Source: RPQJ01 sp963712815 (GTDB lineage: Bacteria > Pseudomonadota > Gammaproteobacteria > Steroidobacterales > Steroidobacteraceae). Taken from it: 64,000 nucleotides of DNA. Made by a program: the position numbers and the translations under genes. The stretch covers positions 62,001 to 126,000 of the forward strand of contig CAVQJL010000012.1 of assembly GCA_963712815.1 (NCBI GenBank), given 5' to 3'. Shown here one piece after another: positions 16,327 through 25,331 of this stretch. Position 1 is the first letter of the stretch; the number at the start of each line of letters is the position of its first letter. Below the pieces are notes generated by a model. That model was not told the DNA's origin, did not search any database, and saw only the letters and a program-made list of their open reading frames with translations.

Positions 16327-18915
16327 CTAGATCAGGATTTCCCGCGCGGGCTCGCGCAGGTTGTACGACGAGCTCATCACGTGGCCGTAGGCGCCGGCGT
16401 TGGCGATCAGTAGCGTGTCACCCTCCGCCGTCGGCGGCAGCAGGCGCTCGTGGCCGAGGTAGTCGGCCGACTCGCAGATCGGACCCACCACGTTGTAGAT
16501 GACGCTGCCGGGCTCGCCGAGGCGCGAGAGATTCACGATGTCGTGGTGCGAGCCGTAGAGCGCCGGGCGGATCAGCGAGTTCATTCCAGTGGCGATGCCG
16601 ATGTACTGTACGGCGCCCTTGCCCTTCAACTGGGTGACCTGCGCAAGCAGCACGCCAGCCTGTGCCGCGAGGAAGCGGCCCGGCTCCAGCCAGATGCCGA
16701 GCCGCGGCCACCTCGCGCGTAGATCGTCGATGACGGCCTGCAGCTGCGCGAGGTCCACCGGCACCTGGCCGGGCTTCTCCGGGACGCCAAGTCCGCCGCC
16801 CAGGTCGATCACCCGCACGTCGGGAAAGCGCCTGGAAAGGTCGCCGAGCAGCTGCCCGACCTGCTGCCAGTTCTTGACGTCGAACACGCCGCTGCCGGTA
16901 TGGGCGTGCAGGCCCACTACGCGGCAGCCCGCGGCCTCGACCAGCCGGTCGAGCTCGTCGAGCTCGAACAGCGGGATTCCGAACTTCGAGTGCACGCCCG
17001 CGGTGCGGACGTGGTCGTGGTGGCCGCGCCCGAAATTCGTGTCGACGCGCACCAGCACGTCGCGGCCGCGGAACAGCCCGGGCCAGTGCCGCAGCGGATG
17101 CAGGTTGTCGAGCGTCAGGTGCACGCCGTGCTGGAGCGCCCACTCGTACTCGGAGCGCGGCGCGAAGTTCGGCGTGAAGAGCAGCCGGCCCGGGTCGATG
17201 CCCGGCACCGTCTCGAGTACCCGCTCGCACTCGCCCTGGGAGACGCACTCGAAGCCGAGCCCGAGGGCGGCGAAACCCTGCACGATTTCCGGGTGCGAAT
17301 TGGCCTTCACGGCGTAGAGAACGCGCTCGACGCCGCCGATCGCGAGCAGCTGGCGGGCGGTGTGCTCCATCGTCGCGCGGTCATAGACGTAGGCGCAGCC
17401 GTGCTCACGGGAGATGCGCTCGAGTTCCGCGCGTCGCCCTTCCCACCACGGCGGGCCGCCCGCCGGATGCATCGGCACGAGCCCGTGGATCTGCTCCCAT
17501 GTGGGACCGAGTACGTGGTCCGACGGCGCGTTGCGGACGATCACGTCGTGCAGGCGGCTCACCAGCCGGTCGCCCTGTTCCTCGTCCACGACGAAGGTGA
17601 TGTTGAGGTCGTTCGCGGCCTGGGTGACCAGGTAGATGCGCTGCTCCTCGAACAGCTCGAGCGCGTCGCCGAGCCGGTGCAGCGTCGCGCGGATGCTCCG
17701 CCCGACGAGGCTGACCGCCGCGCAGGGCCCGATCACCTCGACGCGGCAGAGGCGCGACAGCGAGCTCACCAGTGCTTCGAGCGCGCGGGCGTCGAGCGCG
17801 TTCGCCGCCGGGTCGAGCGACACGGTGACGGTCGTCTCAGAGGTGGACACGAGGTCCACCGAAAGGCCGTGTTCCTTGAACACCGCGAAGGCGTCGGCCA
17901 GGAAGCCGACCTGGTGCCACATCCCGAGCGTCTCCATCGAGATGAGCGTGATGCCCTTCTTGGCGCAGACGGCCTTGACGCGCGCGCCGCCGTCGCCGCC
18001 GGTGGCCGTGACGACCGTGCCTTCGAGTTCCGGCTGCTGGGTGGCGTGCACGGTGACGGGAATCGAGTATTGCTTCGCCGGCAGGATGCAGCGCGGGTGC
18101 AGCACCTTCGCGCCGCTGCTCGCGATCTCCTGCGCCTCGTCGTAGTCGAGCGACTTCAGCAGCCGCGCGTTGGGCACGGCGCGCGGGTTTGCCGTGAACA
18201 TGCCTGGAACGTCGGTCCAGATCTCGAGGCGGCGCGCATGCAGCTTGGCCGCAAGGTAGCTGCCCGAGGTGTCGGAGCCGCCGCGACCGAGCAGCACCGT
18301 CTCGCCCCTGCCGTCGCTCGCGATGAAGCCCTGCGTGAGCAGCACGCTGCCGCCGGTCGCGAGGCGCTGCTGCAGCGCCGGATCCGGCTCGAAGCTGCAG
18401 GTGGCCGAGAGGTAGCTGGCACGGGCACTGGCCGCCGGCCGCTCCTCCGCATGCAGCAGCGTGCGCGCGTCGAGCCACTGCACGTCGAGGCCTTCCGCGG
18501 CGAGGTATGCAGCGCCGATGCGCGTCGCCATGATCTCGCCCGTGGCCATCACGCGGGCGCGCAGCCGGTCGCTCACCTCGCCGATCAGGTGGATGCCCGA
18601 GGCAAGCTTGCGCAGCTCGACGAAGTGGTGCTCGAGTTCCGCAGTGACAGGCAGACCGAGGTCGCGCGAGAGGTCGCAGTGCCGGCGTTCGATCTGCTCC
18701 ATCACCGGCTCCCACTCGCCCGTCAGTGCCTTGGCGAGCAATTGCTCGAGACGGTCGGTGATGCCCGAGAGCGCAGAGTGCACGACGACGGGATGCAGAC
18801 CCTCGGCGAGCCGGGCGTGCACTACGCCCGCGACGTTCTTCCAGTTGCTGACACTCGAGACGCTGGTGCCGCCGAACTTGAGGACGACCCAGCTGGAGTC
18901 GGTGGTGTTGGTCAT
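16327..18915 (-). CDS. lysAC: Fused aspartate kinase / diaminopimelate decarboxylase
   Basis: An 862-residue fusion catalysing the first and last steps of lysine synthesis. The N-terminal aspartokinase (~1-300) has VLKFGGTSVSS and GRGGSDTSGS; two ACT-type regulatory segments follow (~320-470). The C-terminal PLP decarboxylase (~490-862) has YAVKANSHPEI with the Schiff-base Lys, HTGSGVFD, GGGLGVPE, LEPGRF and the cross-subunit Cys in GPICESADYL. This fusion is known from xanthomonads. It is the first gene of lysAC-asd; its ACT domains suggest lysine feedback. Confidence 0.96.
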   Translation of the reverse strand: MTNTTDSSWVVLKFGGTSVSSVSNWKNVAGVVHARLAEGLHPVVVHSALSGITDRLEQLLAKALTGEWEPVMEQIERRHCDLSRDLGLPVTAELEHHFVELRKLASGIHLIGEVSDRLRARVMATGEIMATRIGAAYLAAEGLDVQWLDARTLLHAEERPAASARASYLSATCSFEPDPALQQRLATGGSVLLTQGFIASDGRGETVLLGRGGSDTSGSYLAAKLHARRLEIWTDVPGMFTANPRAVPNARLLKSLDYDEAQEIASSGAKVLHPRCILPAKQYSIPVTVHATQQPELEGTVVTATGGDGGARVKAVCAKKGITLISMETLGMWHQVGFLADAFAVFKEHGLSVDLVSTSETTVTVSLDPAANALDARALEALVSSLSRLCRVEVIGPCAAVSLVGRSIRATLHRLGDALELFEEQRIYLVTQAANDLNITFVVDEEQGDRLVSRLHDVIVRNAPSDHVLGPTWEQIHGLVPMHPAGGPPWWEGRRAELERISREHGCAYVYDRATMEHTARQLLAIGGVERVLYAVKANSHPEIVQGFAALGLGFECVSQGECERVLETVPGIDPGRLLFTPNFAPRSEYEWALQHGVHLTLDNLHPLRHWPGLFRGRDVLVRVDTNFGRGHHDHVRTAGVHSKFGIPLFELDELDRLVEAAGCRVVGLHAHTGSGVFDVKNWQQVGQLLGDLSRRFPDVRVIDLGGGLGVPEKPGQVPVDLAQLQAVIDDLRARWPRLGIWLEPGRFLAAQAGVLLAQVTQLKGKGAVQYIGIATGMNSLIRPALYGSHHDIVNLSRLGEPGSVIYNVVGPICESADYLGHERLLPPTAEGDTLLIANAGAYGHVMSSSYNLREPAREILI

Positions 18916-18967
18916 CGAGCGGTCCCCGGTCGGCTCCCGGGGTCACGAGCCGGGGGCGGCAGTGTCG

Positions 18968-19222
18968 TCACATGTCGTCGTAGCTGTCCTTCAGTTCCTT
19001 CTGGAGGCGCTTCTCGGCCAGCACATCCTCGAGCTTGCTCCACGCAGCCTTGCCGCGCTTCACGGCCGCGGCCTTGCGACGGTCGCCGCGGTCGATGAAG
19101 CGGTCGTAGTCCTCTTCCTCGCCGCTGGGCACGAAGTCTTCGTCGAGGTCGAAGTGCTGGTCGTCTCGTTCCATTTCGCGGGCCTGGGAAAACCTTGCGT
19201 TTTCAATGTCCTGCCAGAGCAT
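18968..19222 (-). CDS. Small acidic protein, PA3496-like
   Basis: Up to 84 residues, strongly charged: an acidic N-terminal half, a basic middle (DRRKAAAVKRGKAAW) and a C-terminal helix LEDVLAEKRLQKELKDSYDD. This ending resembles the small PA3496-type family of gammaproteobacteria, sometimes described as envelope-integrity related; function is not established. ATG 19174 (68 residues) is probably the true start, because the predicted promoter at 19241-19268 would leave almost no leader before 19222. The gene lies 52 bases upstream of lysAC on the same strand. Confidence 0.7.
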   Translation of the reverse strand: MLWQDIENARFSQAREMERDDQHFDLDEDFVPSGEEEDYDRFIDRGDRRKAAAVKRGKAAWSKLEDVLAEKRLQKELKDSYDDM

Positions 19223-19240
19223 CCGGGCGCAGGGCTGCGA

Positions 19241-19268
19241 ACTATATACGAAACGCTGCGCTTCTCAA
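19241..19268 (-). promoter_or_regulatory. Predicted sigma-70 promoter
   Basis: On the minus strand TTGAGA (19268-19263), 16-base spacer, TATAGT (19246-19241). It would drive the small acidic gene and possibly lysAC-asd. Apart from this promoter I see no feature in 19270-19504. Confidence 0.55.
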
Positions 19269-19504
19269 CTGGTTACTGTTGCGGCGCAATGCGCCCGGGT
19301 GGCCCGAGACGGCACGGCACGATTCCGGGTCACCCCGACGAAGCCTGGCGCTGCCCGACGACCGGCGCCGGACGATGGCGGTGGCTGCCGCGACGCTGCT
19401 GCGCTTGCGCCGTCGTGCCACCGCTGCGCCGATGGTCGCCGTCCGAGCAGCGGTCAGCAGTAGTTTCAGTAAAAAGCTTTGCTCGTTAAATCAGTGAGAT
19501 GGAA

Positions 19505-20320
19505 TTACTTTGTCACGACTAGAACAGGAGCCCCCCGTTCCAGGCCGAGCCCCTCGGCCGCGCTTTGCTCTGCTCGCGCCACCTCGACGACCCCGAAAGA
19601 GTTCACGAGGGCGAGGTATTCGCCGGGTCGCACGTCGGAGTACGTCCGCCGCATTGCCAGTTCGCGACCGCCCACTCGCACGGCCGGGTGGCTGAGGTGA
19701 TGCAGGTGGGCCGCGTCGATGTTGCTGACCAGGTTGCCGAAATGGTCGATGGTGACTACCGACCCGGCCACCTGTGCCGGCCCGACCACGGGATCCTCCA
19801 GCCAGCCCGGTATCAGCTCCGGCACCTTGCGACCGAGCGCATCCGGCGGCAGGCGCCCGGCAGCGATCTCCGCCGCGAGCGGCGCGAAGATGTCCCGACC
19901 GTGGAAAGTCGCGCTCGGCACGCCGATGCCGATCCCCCCGAGCACCTGCGGATCGACCCGCCGCAGCGTCGCGGTGTCGACCGCCTCGACCACGGCGCCG
20001 AGCAGGCCGTTGTCGGGCGCCAGGAATACGTGCCCTTCCGCCTCGATCACCGCGATGTCGCGCGCGCTGCCGACGCCCGGGTCCACCACGGCGACGTGCA
20101 CCGTGCCGGGCGGAAAATAACGGAACGAGCGAGCAAGCCAGAATCCCGCCTCCGCCGGCCAGTGCGCGAGGATCTCGTGCGTGATGTCGATCATGACCAC
20201 GGTCGGGAAACGCCCGACCAGCCGTCCCTTCATGACGCCTACGAAGGGGTCCTTGTGGCCGAAGTCCGTCGTGAGCGTCACCACGCCCGAGGGCGCGAAC
20301 GCCGCTGCTCGTTGCGACAT
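19505..20320 (-). CDS. SAM hydroxide adenosyltransferase (DUF62 family)
   Basis: A 271-residue protein of the SAM hydroxide adenosyltransferase/fluorinase/chlorinase superfamily. N-terminal domain: LTTDFGHKDPFVGVMKG with the conserved catalytic Asp, IDITHEI, and VVDPGVGS; the segment LAPDNGLL and the SAM-site segment TFHGRDIFAPLAA follow. The family hydrolyses SAM to adenosine and methionine; fluorinases are rare specialised members and nothing here indicates halogenation. It stands alone, divergent from the phosphatase gene at 20409. Confidence 0.88.
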   Translation of the reverse strand: MSQRAAAFAPSGVVTLTTDFGHKDPFVGVMKGRLVGRFPTVVMIDITHEILAHWPAEAGFWLARSFRYFPPGTVHVAVVDPGVGSARDIAVIEAEGHVFLAPDNGLLGAVVEAVDTATLRRVDPQVLGGIGIGVPSATFHGRDIFAPLAAEIAAGRLPPDALGRKVPELIPGWLEDPVVGPAQVAGSVVTIDHFGNLVSNIDAAHLHHLSHPAVRVGGRELAMRRTYSDVRPGEYLALVNSFGVVEVARAEQSAAEGLGLERGAPVLVVTK

Positions 20321-20408
20321 GTCTTGGTTCTCCGGAGCCGACCCCCGAGGCGGCGGGAGGCGTCAGGGTAAACTCACCCCGTCGCCCTTGCTACGCCGCC
20401 CGCGCTGC

Positions 20409-21080
20409 ATGCCCTATCTCTACCTCGTCCGCCACGCGCAGCCAGACTTCGCGGGCCACTACGATTCCGTCACCGAGCTCGGTCTCAAGCAGTCCGCATG
20501 GCTCGGGCAGCACTTCGCGGCTCGCGGGCTGCAGTTCGCCCGGGCCCTGTGCGGCAAGCTCGCGCGGCAGTCGGGTACGCTCGAGACCGTGCTTCACCAC
20601 CTGCCGGGGGCGCCCGCGGCCGAGGTTGATCCGGGCTTCGACGAGTACGACGCGGCCGGTGTGCTCGGCGCATTCCACTTCGGCGACGAGCGCGCGCTGC
20701 GCGCAGCCGGGGATCGCCGCGCCTACTTCAGCGCGGTGCGGGACGCGCTGCACGCCTGGTCGCGCGCCGCGGGCACCCGCGCGGGCCTCGAGAGCTGGCA
20801 GGATTTCGGCAATCGCGTGACGAACGCGGCCAACGCTGCCTGCGCCGACCTCGAGCCGTCCGCAGCCGTCCTCGTCGTGACCTCGGGCGGGGTGATCGGC
20901 CGCCTGGTCGCGGACGCGCTCGCCGCCGGTCCGGATGCCGCGATTCACCTGAACCTGCAGACGCGGAACACCGGCGTCACCGAGATGGTGCGCGGCCGCT
21001 CGATCGCGCGGGTGGTGGCGTTCAACGCGGTGCCGCACCTCGAGCGCGCCGACCGCGTGCACGCGGTCACGCACTCCTGA
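20409..21080 (+). CDS. Histidine phosphatase family protein
   Basis: A 223-residue phosphoglycerate-mutase-like protein. The N-terminus MPYLYLVRHAQPDF carries the RH(A/G) motif with the phospho-accepting His9; a second conserved His would usually be near VVTSGGVIGRL, where the common SHG is replaced by TSGG. Physiological substrate unknown. The start at ATG 20409 places RHA at the usual position; the longer ORF from 20181 runs antisense through the DUF62 gene. Confidence 0.8.
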   Translation: MPYLYLVRHAQPDFAGHYDSVTELGLKQSAWLGQHFAARGLQFARALCGKLARQSGTLETVLHHLPGAPAAEVDPGFDEYDAAGVLGAFHFGDERALRAAGDRRAYFSAVRDALHAWSRAAGTRAGLESWQDFGNRVTNAANAACADLEPSAAVLVVTSGGVIGRLVADALAAGPDAAIHLNLQTRNTGVTEMVRGRSIARVVAFNAVPHLERADRVHAVTHS

Positions 21081-21084
21081 GCGC

Positions 21085-22066
21085 TCAGGACTGGCGGACG
21101 AGCGCGGCGAGACTGCGCGTATCGATGGTGCCGGCCTTCTGCTCGATCTGCTCGCGGTAGCGCGGCGCGAGGCCGCGCGCCTCGTCGAGCAGGCCTGCAA
21201 AGGTCTGCTTCAACGCCGCGCCGTCCATGGAGCGGCCGGCGGCGTAGTAGCGCTGCGCAACGCGGCCCAGGGCGTAGGTGGTCGCGAAGGTCAGGCCGGA
21301 ACTCGCCGCCTGCCGGCCCACCGTGCGACCGAGACCGCCACCCAGCCCGCCCAGCACGCCGCCGAGCAGCTTGCGGCCGAACTGCTCGAGGTACTGCGAG
21401 GTGAGGCCGACACCGAGCGTGGCGAGGAAATCCTTCGCGTGCGTGCGGTCCATCGCATAGCCGTGCGCCTGGCCGATCCGGTACACCAGGCGCATCTGCA
21501 GCGGAATGATGGCCATCGACGCAAGCGTCTCGGGCAGCAACTCGAGCGCTGCGTTGGTCACCGCCGCATTGAGGATCAGCTTGTCCGTCTCGGCGTCGGA
21601 CAGGCTCGGCCTGCCGGTCACCGTGCCCTCGACCGTGGCGGACGCCGCAGGCGCGCCGGGGCTCGCAGGAGATTCGGTCGGTGCAAAGGCCGCCTCGGCG
21701 ACTTCATCGGCACTCGCACTGGTTGCGCCGGCCGCAGCGGACGGCAGCGCCAGCAACTCGGCCAGACGGCCGAGGAACGCCCTCTCGGCGGGACCCTGCG
21801 CGCCGTCCGCGTCGCACACGCCGACGGCCATTTCGTACGCGAGCTGGCGCGCATCCTGCGATTTCAGCGATGCCGCGACCTGCGCGAGATCCGGCCTGGC
21901 GAGCAACACCTCGCGGTACAGGCCCGGCAGATCGAAGCCGGCCTCCGGGCCCAGGGCCTCGGCGACGCGCTTGACGGCAGCGCGTTCGCCATCGTCCTTC
22001 AGGCCATCGGCAAAGGCCGCCATGCAGGGCAATCGTGAGGATCGGGCGGGTTTCCTCGGCGGTCAT
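21085..22066 (-). pseudogene. TerB-like / DUF697 protein, apparent frameshift near N-terminus
   Basis: The main frame (from 22032) encodes a TerB-like helical segment (AFADGLKDDGERAAVKRVAEAL), an Ala/Pro-rich linker (~95-140), and a hydrophobic DUF697/YcjF-like region with a Gly-rich stretch (GGVLGGLGGGLG). The best start, ATG 22066 with GGAG 7 bases upstream, opens a different frame, MTAEETRPILTIALHG, which fits the missing first TerB helix and joins the main frame if one G is removed near 22018. Either this is an indel error/mutation, or translation begins at TTG 22032 or ATG 22023. Function unknown. Confidence 0.65.
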
Positions 22067-22190
22067 CGAGCGACTCCTGCGATCAGCGGATGCCGGACGG
22101 CATGCAGTTAAACGATATCACGCAGGCTGCGCGCACCATGCCGGCGCCGCCCGAGCCTTGGGGGCAGGATTTGAACAGCTTCGAGGGAAT

Positions 22191-22267
22191 TGGTCGGAGC
22201 GCCGAGATTCGAACTCGGGACCCCTTGCACCCCATGCAAGTGCGCTACCAGACTGCGCCACGCTCCG
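22191..22267 (-). tRNA. tRNA-Pro (GGG)
   Basis: Cloverleaf on the minus strand with acceptor CGGAGCG/CGCTCCG, D-arm GCGCAGTCTGGTAGCGC, anticodon stem CTTGC/GCAAG with loop ATGGGGT (anticodon GGG), TTCGAAT T-loop and encoded CCA (22194-22191 with discriminator A). It lies downstream of the merR gene, as in many gammaproteobacteria. Confidence 0.97.
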
Positions 22268-22294
22268 ACCGGGGCGGGATTATAGCGGATCGCC

Positions 22295-22651
22295 TCAGCG
22301 ACGGAGCGCCTTCAGCAGCTCCTCCAGCTCGCCACGCATCTGGCGCACGATCTGATGGGTCTGCGTGAGGTCTTCGCGCGCCTCCTCGCCCTCGAGGCGG
22401 TTGCGCGCCCCGCCGATCGTGAAGCCCTGGTCGTAGAGCAGCGAGCGGATCTGGCGGATGACGAGCACGTCCTGCCGCTGGTAGTAGCGCCGGTTGCCAC
22501 GGCGCTTCACGGGCTTGAGCTGCGGAAACTCCTGCTCCCAGTAGCGCAGCACGTGCGGCTTGACGGCGCAGAGGTCGCTGACCTCGCCGATGGTGAAGTA
22601 GCGCTTGCCGGGGATTGCCGGCAGCTCGTCGTTATTGCTGGGTTCCAGCAT
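22295..22651 (-). CDS. MerR family transcriptional regulator next to ihfA
   Basis: A 118-residue DNA-binding protein. The winged helix-turn-helix is FTIGEVSDLCAVKPHVLRYW (about residues 19-38) followed by RRGNRRYYQRQDV; the C-terminal half is a coiled coil for dimerisation. No Cys-rich metal site is present, so a metal-sensing role is unlikely. Its start overlaps the 3' end of ihfA by 20 bases. The pheST-ihfA-merR-tRNA-Pro order is conserved in gammaproteobacteria, but the target of this regulator is not known. Confidence 0.92.
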   Translation of the reverse strand: MLEPSNNDELPAIPGKRYFTIGEVSDLCAVKPHVLRYWEQEFPQLKPVKRRGNRRYYQRQDVLVIRQIRSLLYDQGFTIGGARNRLEGEEAREDLTQTHQIVRQMRGELEELLKALRR

Positions 22652-22931
22652 ATGCTTCCACTCGTGCCTTCAGCTTCTGTCCGGGCCGGAAGGTGACTAC
22701 GCGCCGCGCGCTGATCGGAATCTCCTCGCCCGTCTTCGGATTGCGGCCCGGCCGCTGGTTCTTGCTGCGCAGGTCGAAGTTGCCAAATCCCGAGAGCTTC
22801 ACCTGCTCGCCCGCAGCGAGCGCCGAGCGGAGTTCCTCGAAAAACAGGTCCACCAGCTCGCGCGCCTCCCGCTTGTTGAGGCCGAGCTGATCGAACAGCG
22901 CTTCGGCGATTTCGGCTTTGGTCAATGCCAT
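22632..22931 (-). CDS. ihfA: Integration host factor subunit alpha
   Basis: A 99-residue DNA-bending protein that heterodimerises with IhfB (also in this window at 36327-36638). MALTKAEIAEALFDQLGLNK at the N-terminus, the DNA-contacting arm GRNPKTGEEIPISARRVVTF with the intercalating Pro, and a lysine-rich end identify IHF-alpha. It lies 2 bases after pheT, presumably in the same transcript. Confidence 0.96.
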   Translation of the reverse strand: MALTKAEIAEALFDQLGLNKREARELVDLFFEELRSALAAGEQVKLSGFGNFDLRSKNQRPGRNPKTGEEIPISARRVVTFRPGQKLKARVEAYAGTQQ

Positions 22932-22933
22932 GG

Positions 22934-25315
22934 TTATTGATCTCGTATCGTGGCGCTGTGCTCCCGCTGCAGGTCTGCGACGACCCGCGCCACGACGGCA
23001 TCCGTTTCGACGTCAGTAAGGGTGCGGGAAATATCCTGCAAATTCAACCCCATCGCGACGCTCTTGAAACCCTCCGTGATGCCTCTGCCACGATAGACGT
23101 CGAACACGACGAGCCCGGCGAGCAGCGCCCCGGCGCCGCCCCGGACCGTGTCGAGCAGCGCCTGCACCGGCACCGACTCCGCCACGACCACGGCGAGGTC
23201 CCGGCGCACGGACGGAAACCGCGAGATCTCCGCATGCTTCGGCAGCGTGGCCGCAAGTGCCGACTCGGTCTCGAGCTCGAACACCACCGCGGAATATGTC
23301 AGTTCGAGTCGACGCTCCACGTCCGGATGCAGCCGACCGATCCACCCGACGGGCCGGCCGTCGCGCAGGACGCGCGCAGTCTGCCCTGGGTGCAGTGCGG
23401 GATGCTCGGCCTGCACGAATGAAAACGACGGCAGGGCCCCGCTCGTGCGCAGCAGCGCCTCGAGGTCTGACCGCACGTCGAAGAAATCGACGTCGGCAGC
23501 CGCGGCACCCCACTGCTCCGGCCACACCGGCCCGGCCGCGATCCCGGCGACCACGTCGATCTCGGCCAGCGCGTCTTCGTCGAGGCGGAACTTCCGGCCG
23601 ATCTCGAACAGCCGCACGCGTGGCTGCTGGCGTCGCTGGTTCTCGGCGAGGGCTCGAACGAGGCCGGGCCAGAGCGATACGCGCATCTGCGCGAGGTCGG
23701 CCGAAATCGGATTGGCAAGCACGAGCGCAGGCACGCCAGGACAAAGCACGCCCTGCAGCGCAGGGTCGACGAAGCTGTAGGTGATCGCCTCGAAGTACCC
23801 GCGCTGCACGAGCAGGTCCGCAATGGTCTCGGGCGTCACGCGGCCTTCGCTGATCGCCGGGATGGCGAGCGGCGTCGCCGGGTCCGTCTCCGGAATGCGG
23901 TCGAACCCGTGGATCCGCGCGACTTCCTCGATCAGGTCCTCCTCGATCGAGATGTCGAATCGCCAAGGGGGCGCGGTTACCTGCCAGCCGTTCTCGCGCG
24001 GCTGCACGGCCATGCCAAGTCGTCGCAGGATGCGTTCGATCTCGCCGTCGGCGATGTCCGCGCCGATCACGCGGCGCGCGCGCGTTGGGCGGAAAGCGAT
24101 CGCGTCGCGTCGGGGCACGTCCGACGGCAGCTCGGCAAGCCTGGTGGGCCCGGGCACGCCGCCGGCGCAGTCGAGCAGCAGTTCGGTCGCCCGTTCGATG
24201 GCCCGCTCCTGCAGCGTCGGGTCCACGCCGCGCTCGAAGCGCTGCGAGGCATCCGTCACGAGCCCGTAACGACGACCGCGACCGGCGATGGCGTCGGGAC
24301 GGAAGAACGCGACTTCCAGCACCACGTCGCAGGTTCCAGCGCCGATGCCTGAGTGCTCGCCACCCATGATTCCGGCCAGCGCGAGCGGCTTGGCCCGGTC
24401 TGCGATGATCAACACAGAGTCGTCCAGCGACACGTCGCGGCCGTCGAGCAGCCGGAGGGTCTCCCCTGGCTTCGCCCGGCGGACCACGATGGCACCCTCG
24501 ACTTCGCGCAGGTCGTACGCGTGCATGGGCTGGCCGAGCTCGAGCATCACGTAGTTCGTGACGTCCACGATGGCGCCGAGCGGACGCAGCCCGGCGCGCC
24601 GCAGTCGTTCACGCATCCACAGAGGCGCCACGGCCTCGGCCCGCACGCCGCGGATCACGCGCGACGCAAAGCGCGCGCAGCCGGCGCCCGGGCTCAACTC
24701 CACCGGCACGGCCTCGGACGACTGCGCCTGCACGAGCGAAACCGGCGGCGAGACGACTGCCGTGTCGGTGATCGCGGCCACTTCGCGTGCCAGCCCAAGC
24801 ATGCCCATGCAGTCGCCGCGGTTGGGCGTGAGGTTGACCTCGAGGATGGCGTCCTCGAGCCCCAGTGCATCCTCGAGCGGCGTGCCCGGCTCGAGCCCGT
24901 CCGGAAGTTCCATGAGCCCGCTGCCGTCCTCCGACAGCCCGAGCTCGCGCGAGGAGCAGAGCATGCCGAACGACTCGACGCCCCGCAGCCTCGCCTTGCT
25001 GATCTCCATCCCGCCCGGCAGCTGGCTGCCGATCGTGGCGAGCGGCGCCTTGAGGCCCACCCGTGCGTTGGACGCACCGCAGACGATCTGCAGCAGTTCT
25101 GCGCCGCCCGTGCGCACCCGGCATACGCTGAGCGAGTCCGCATCGGGGTGCTTCTCGCGCTCGACGATCTCGCCGACCACGACACCACGCAGCGGCGGGG
25201 CAGCCCGTTCGAGCCCCTCGACCTCCAGGCCCGACATGGTCAGGCGTGAGGCCAGCTCACGCGGTTCGGGAGCCGCTTCCAGCCACTCGCGCAGCCAATT
25301 CACGCTGATTCGCAT
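22934..25315 (-). CDS. pheT: Phenylalanyl-tRNA synthetase beta subunit
   Basis: Subunit of the alpha2-beta2 enzyme that charges tRNA-Phe. The 793-residue protein has the N-terminal EMAP/OB tRNA-binding domain (~40-150, MRISVNWLREWLE start), B3/B4 editing domain (~210-390), B5 (~400-475), the catalytic-like core and the C-terminal ferredoxin-fold anticodon-binding domain (~700-793, FPSVRRDLAVVV). It follows pheS by 16 bases. Confidence 0.97.
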   Translation of the reverse strand: MRISVNWLREWLEAAPEPRELASRLTMSGLEVEGLERAAPPLRGVVVGEIVEREKHPDADSLSVCRVRTGGAELLQIVCGASNARVGLKAPLATIGSQLPGGMEISKARLRGVESFGMLCSSRELGLSEDGSGLMELPDGLEPGTPLEDALGLEDAILEVNLTPNRGDCMGMLGLAREVAAITDTAVVSPPVSLVQAQSSEAVPVELSPGAGCARFASRVIRGVRAEAVAPLWMRERLRRAGLRPLGAIVDVTNYVMLELGQPMHAYDLREVEGAIVVRRAKPGETLRLLDGRDVSLDDSVLIIADRAKPLALAGIMGGEHSGIGAGTCDVVLEVAFFRPDAIAGRGRRYGLVTDASQRFERGVDPTLQERAIERATELLLDCAGGVPGPTRLAELPSDVPRRDAIAFRPTRARRVIGADIADGEIERILRRLGMAVQPRENGWQVTAPPWRFDISIEEDLIEEVARIHGFDRIPETDPATPLAIPAISEGRVTPETIADLLVQRGYFEAITYSFVDPALQGVLCPGVPALVLANPISADLAQMRVSLWPGLVRALAENQRRQQPRVRLFEIGRKFRLDEDALAEIDVVAGIAAGPVWPEQWGAAAADVDFFDVRSDLEALLRTSGALPSFSFVQAEHPALHPGQTARVLRDGRPVGWIGRLHPDVERRLELTYSAVVFELETESALAATLPKHAEISRFPSVRRDLAVVVAESVPVQALLDTVRGGAGALLAGLVVFDVYRGRGITEGFKSVAMGLNLQDISRTLTDVETDAVVARVVADLQREHSATIRDQ

Positions 25316-25331
25316 GGGTGCTTCCCTTCGC

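Noticed and set aside
19505..20320. Fluorinase (C-F bond formation)
   Set aside because: The protein shows general SAM hydroxide adenosyltransferase features; nothing specific to fluorinase was recognised and no organofluorine genes are nearby.
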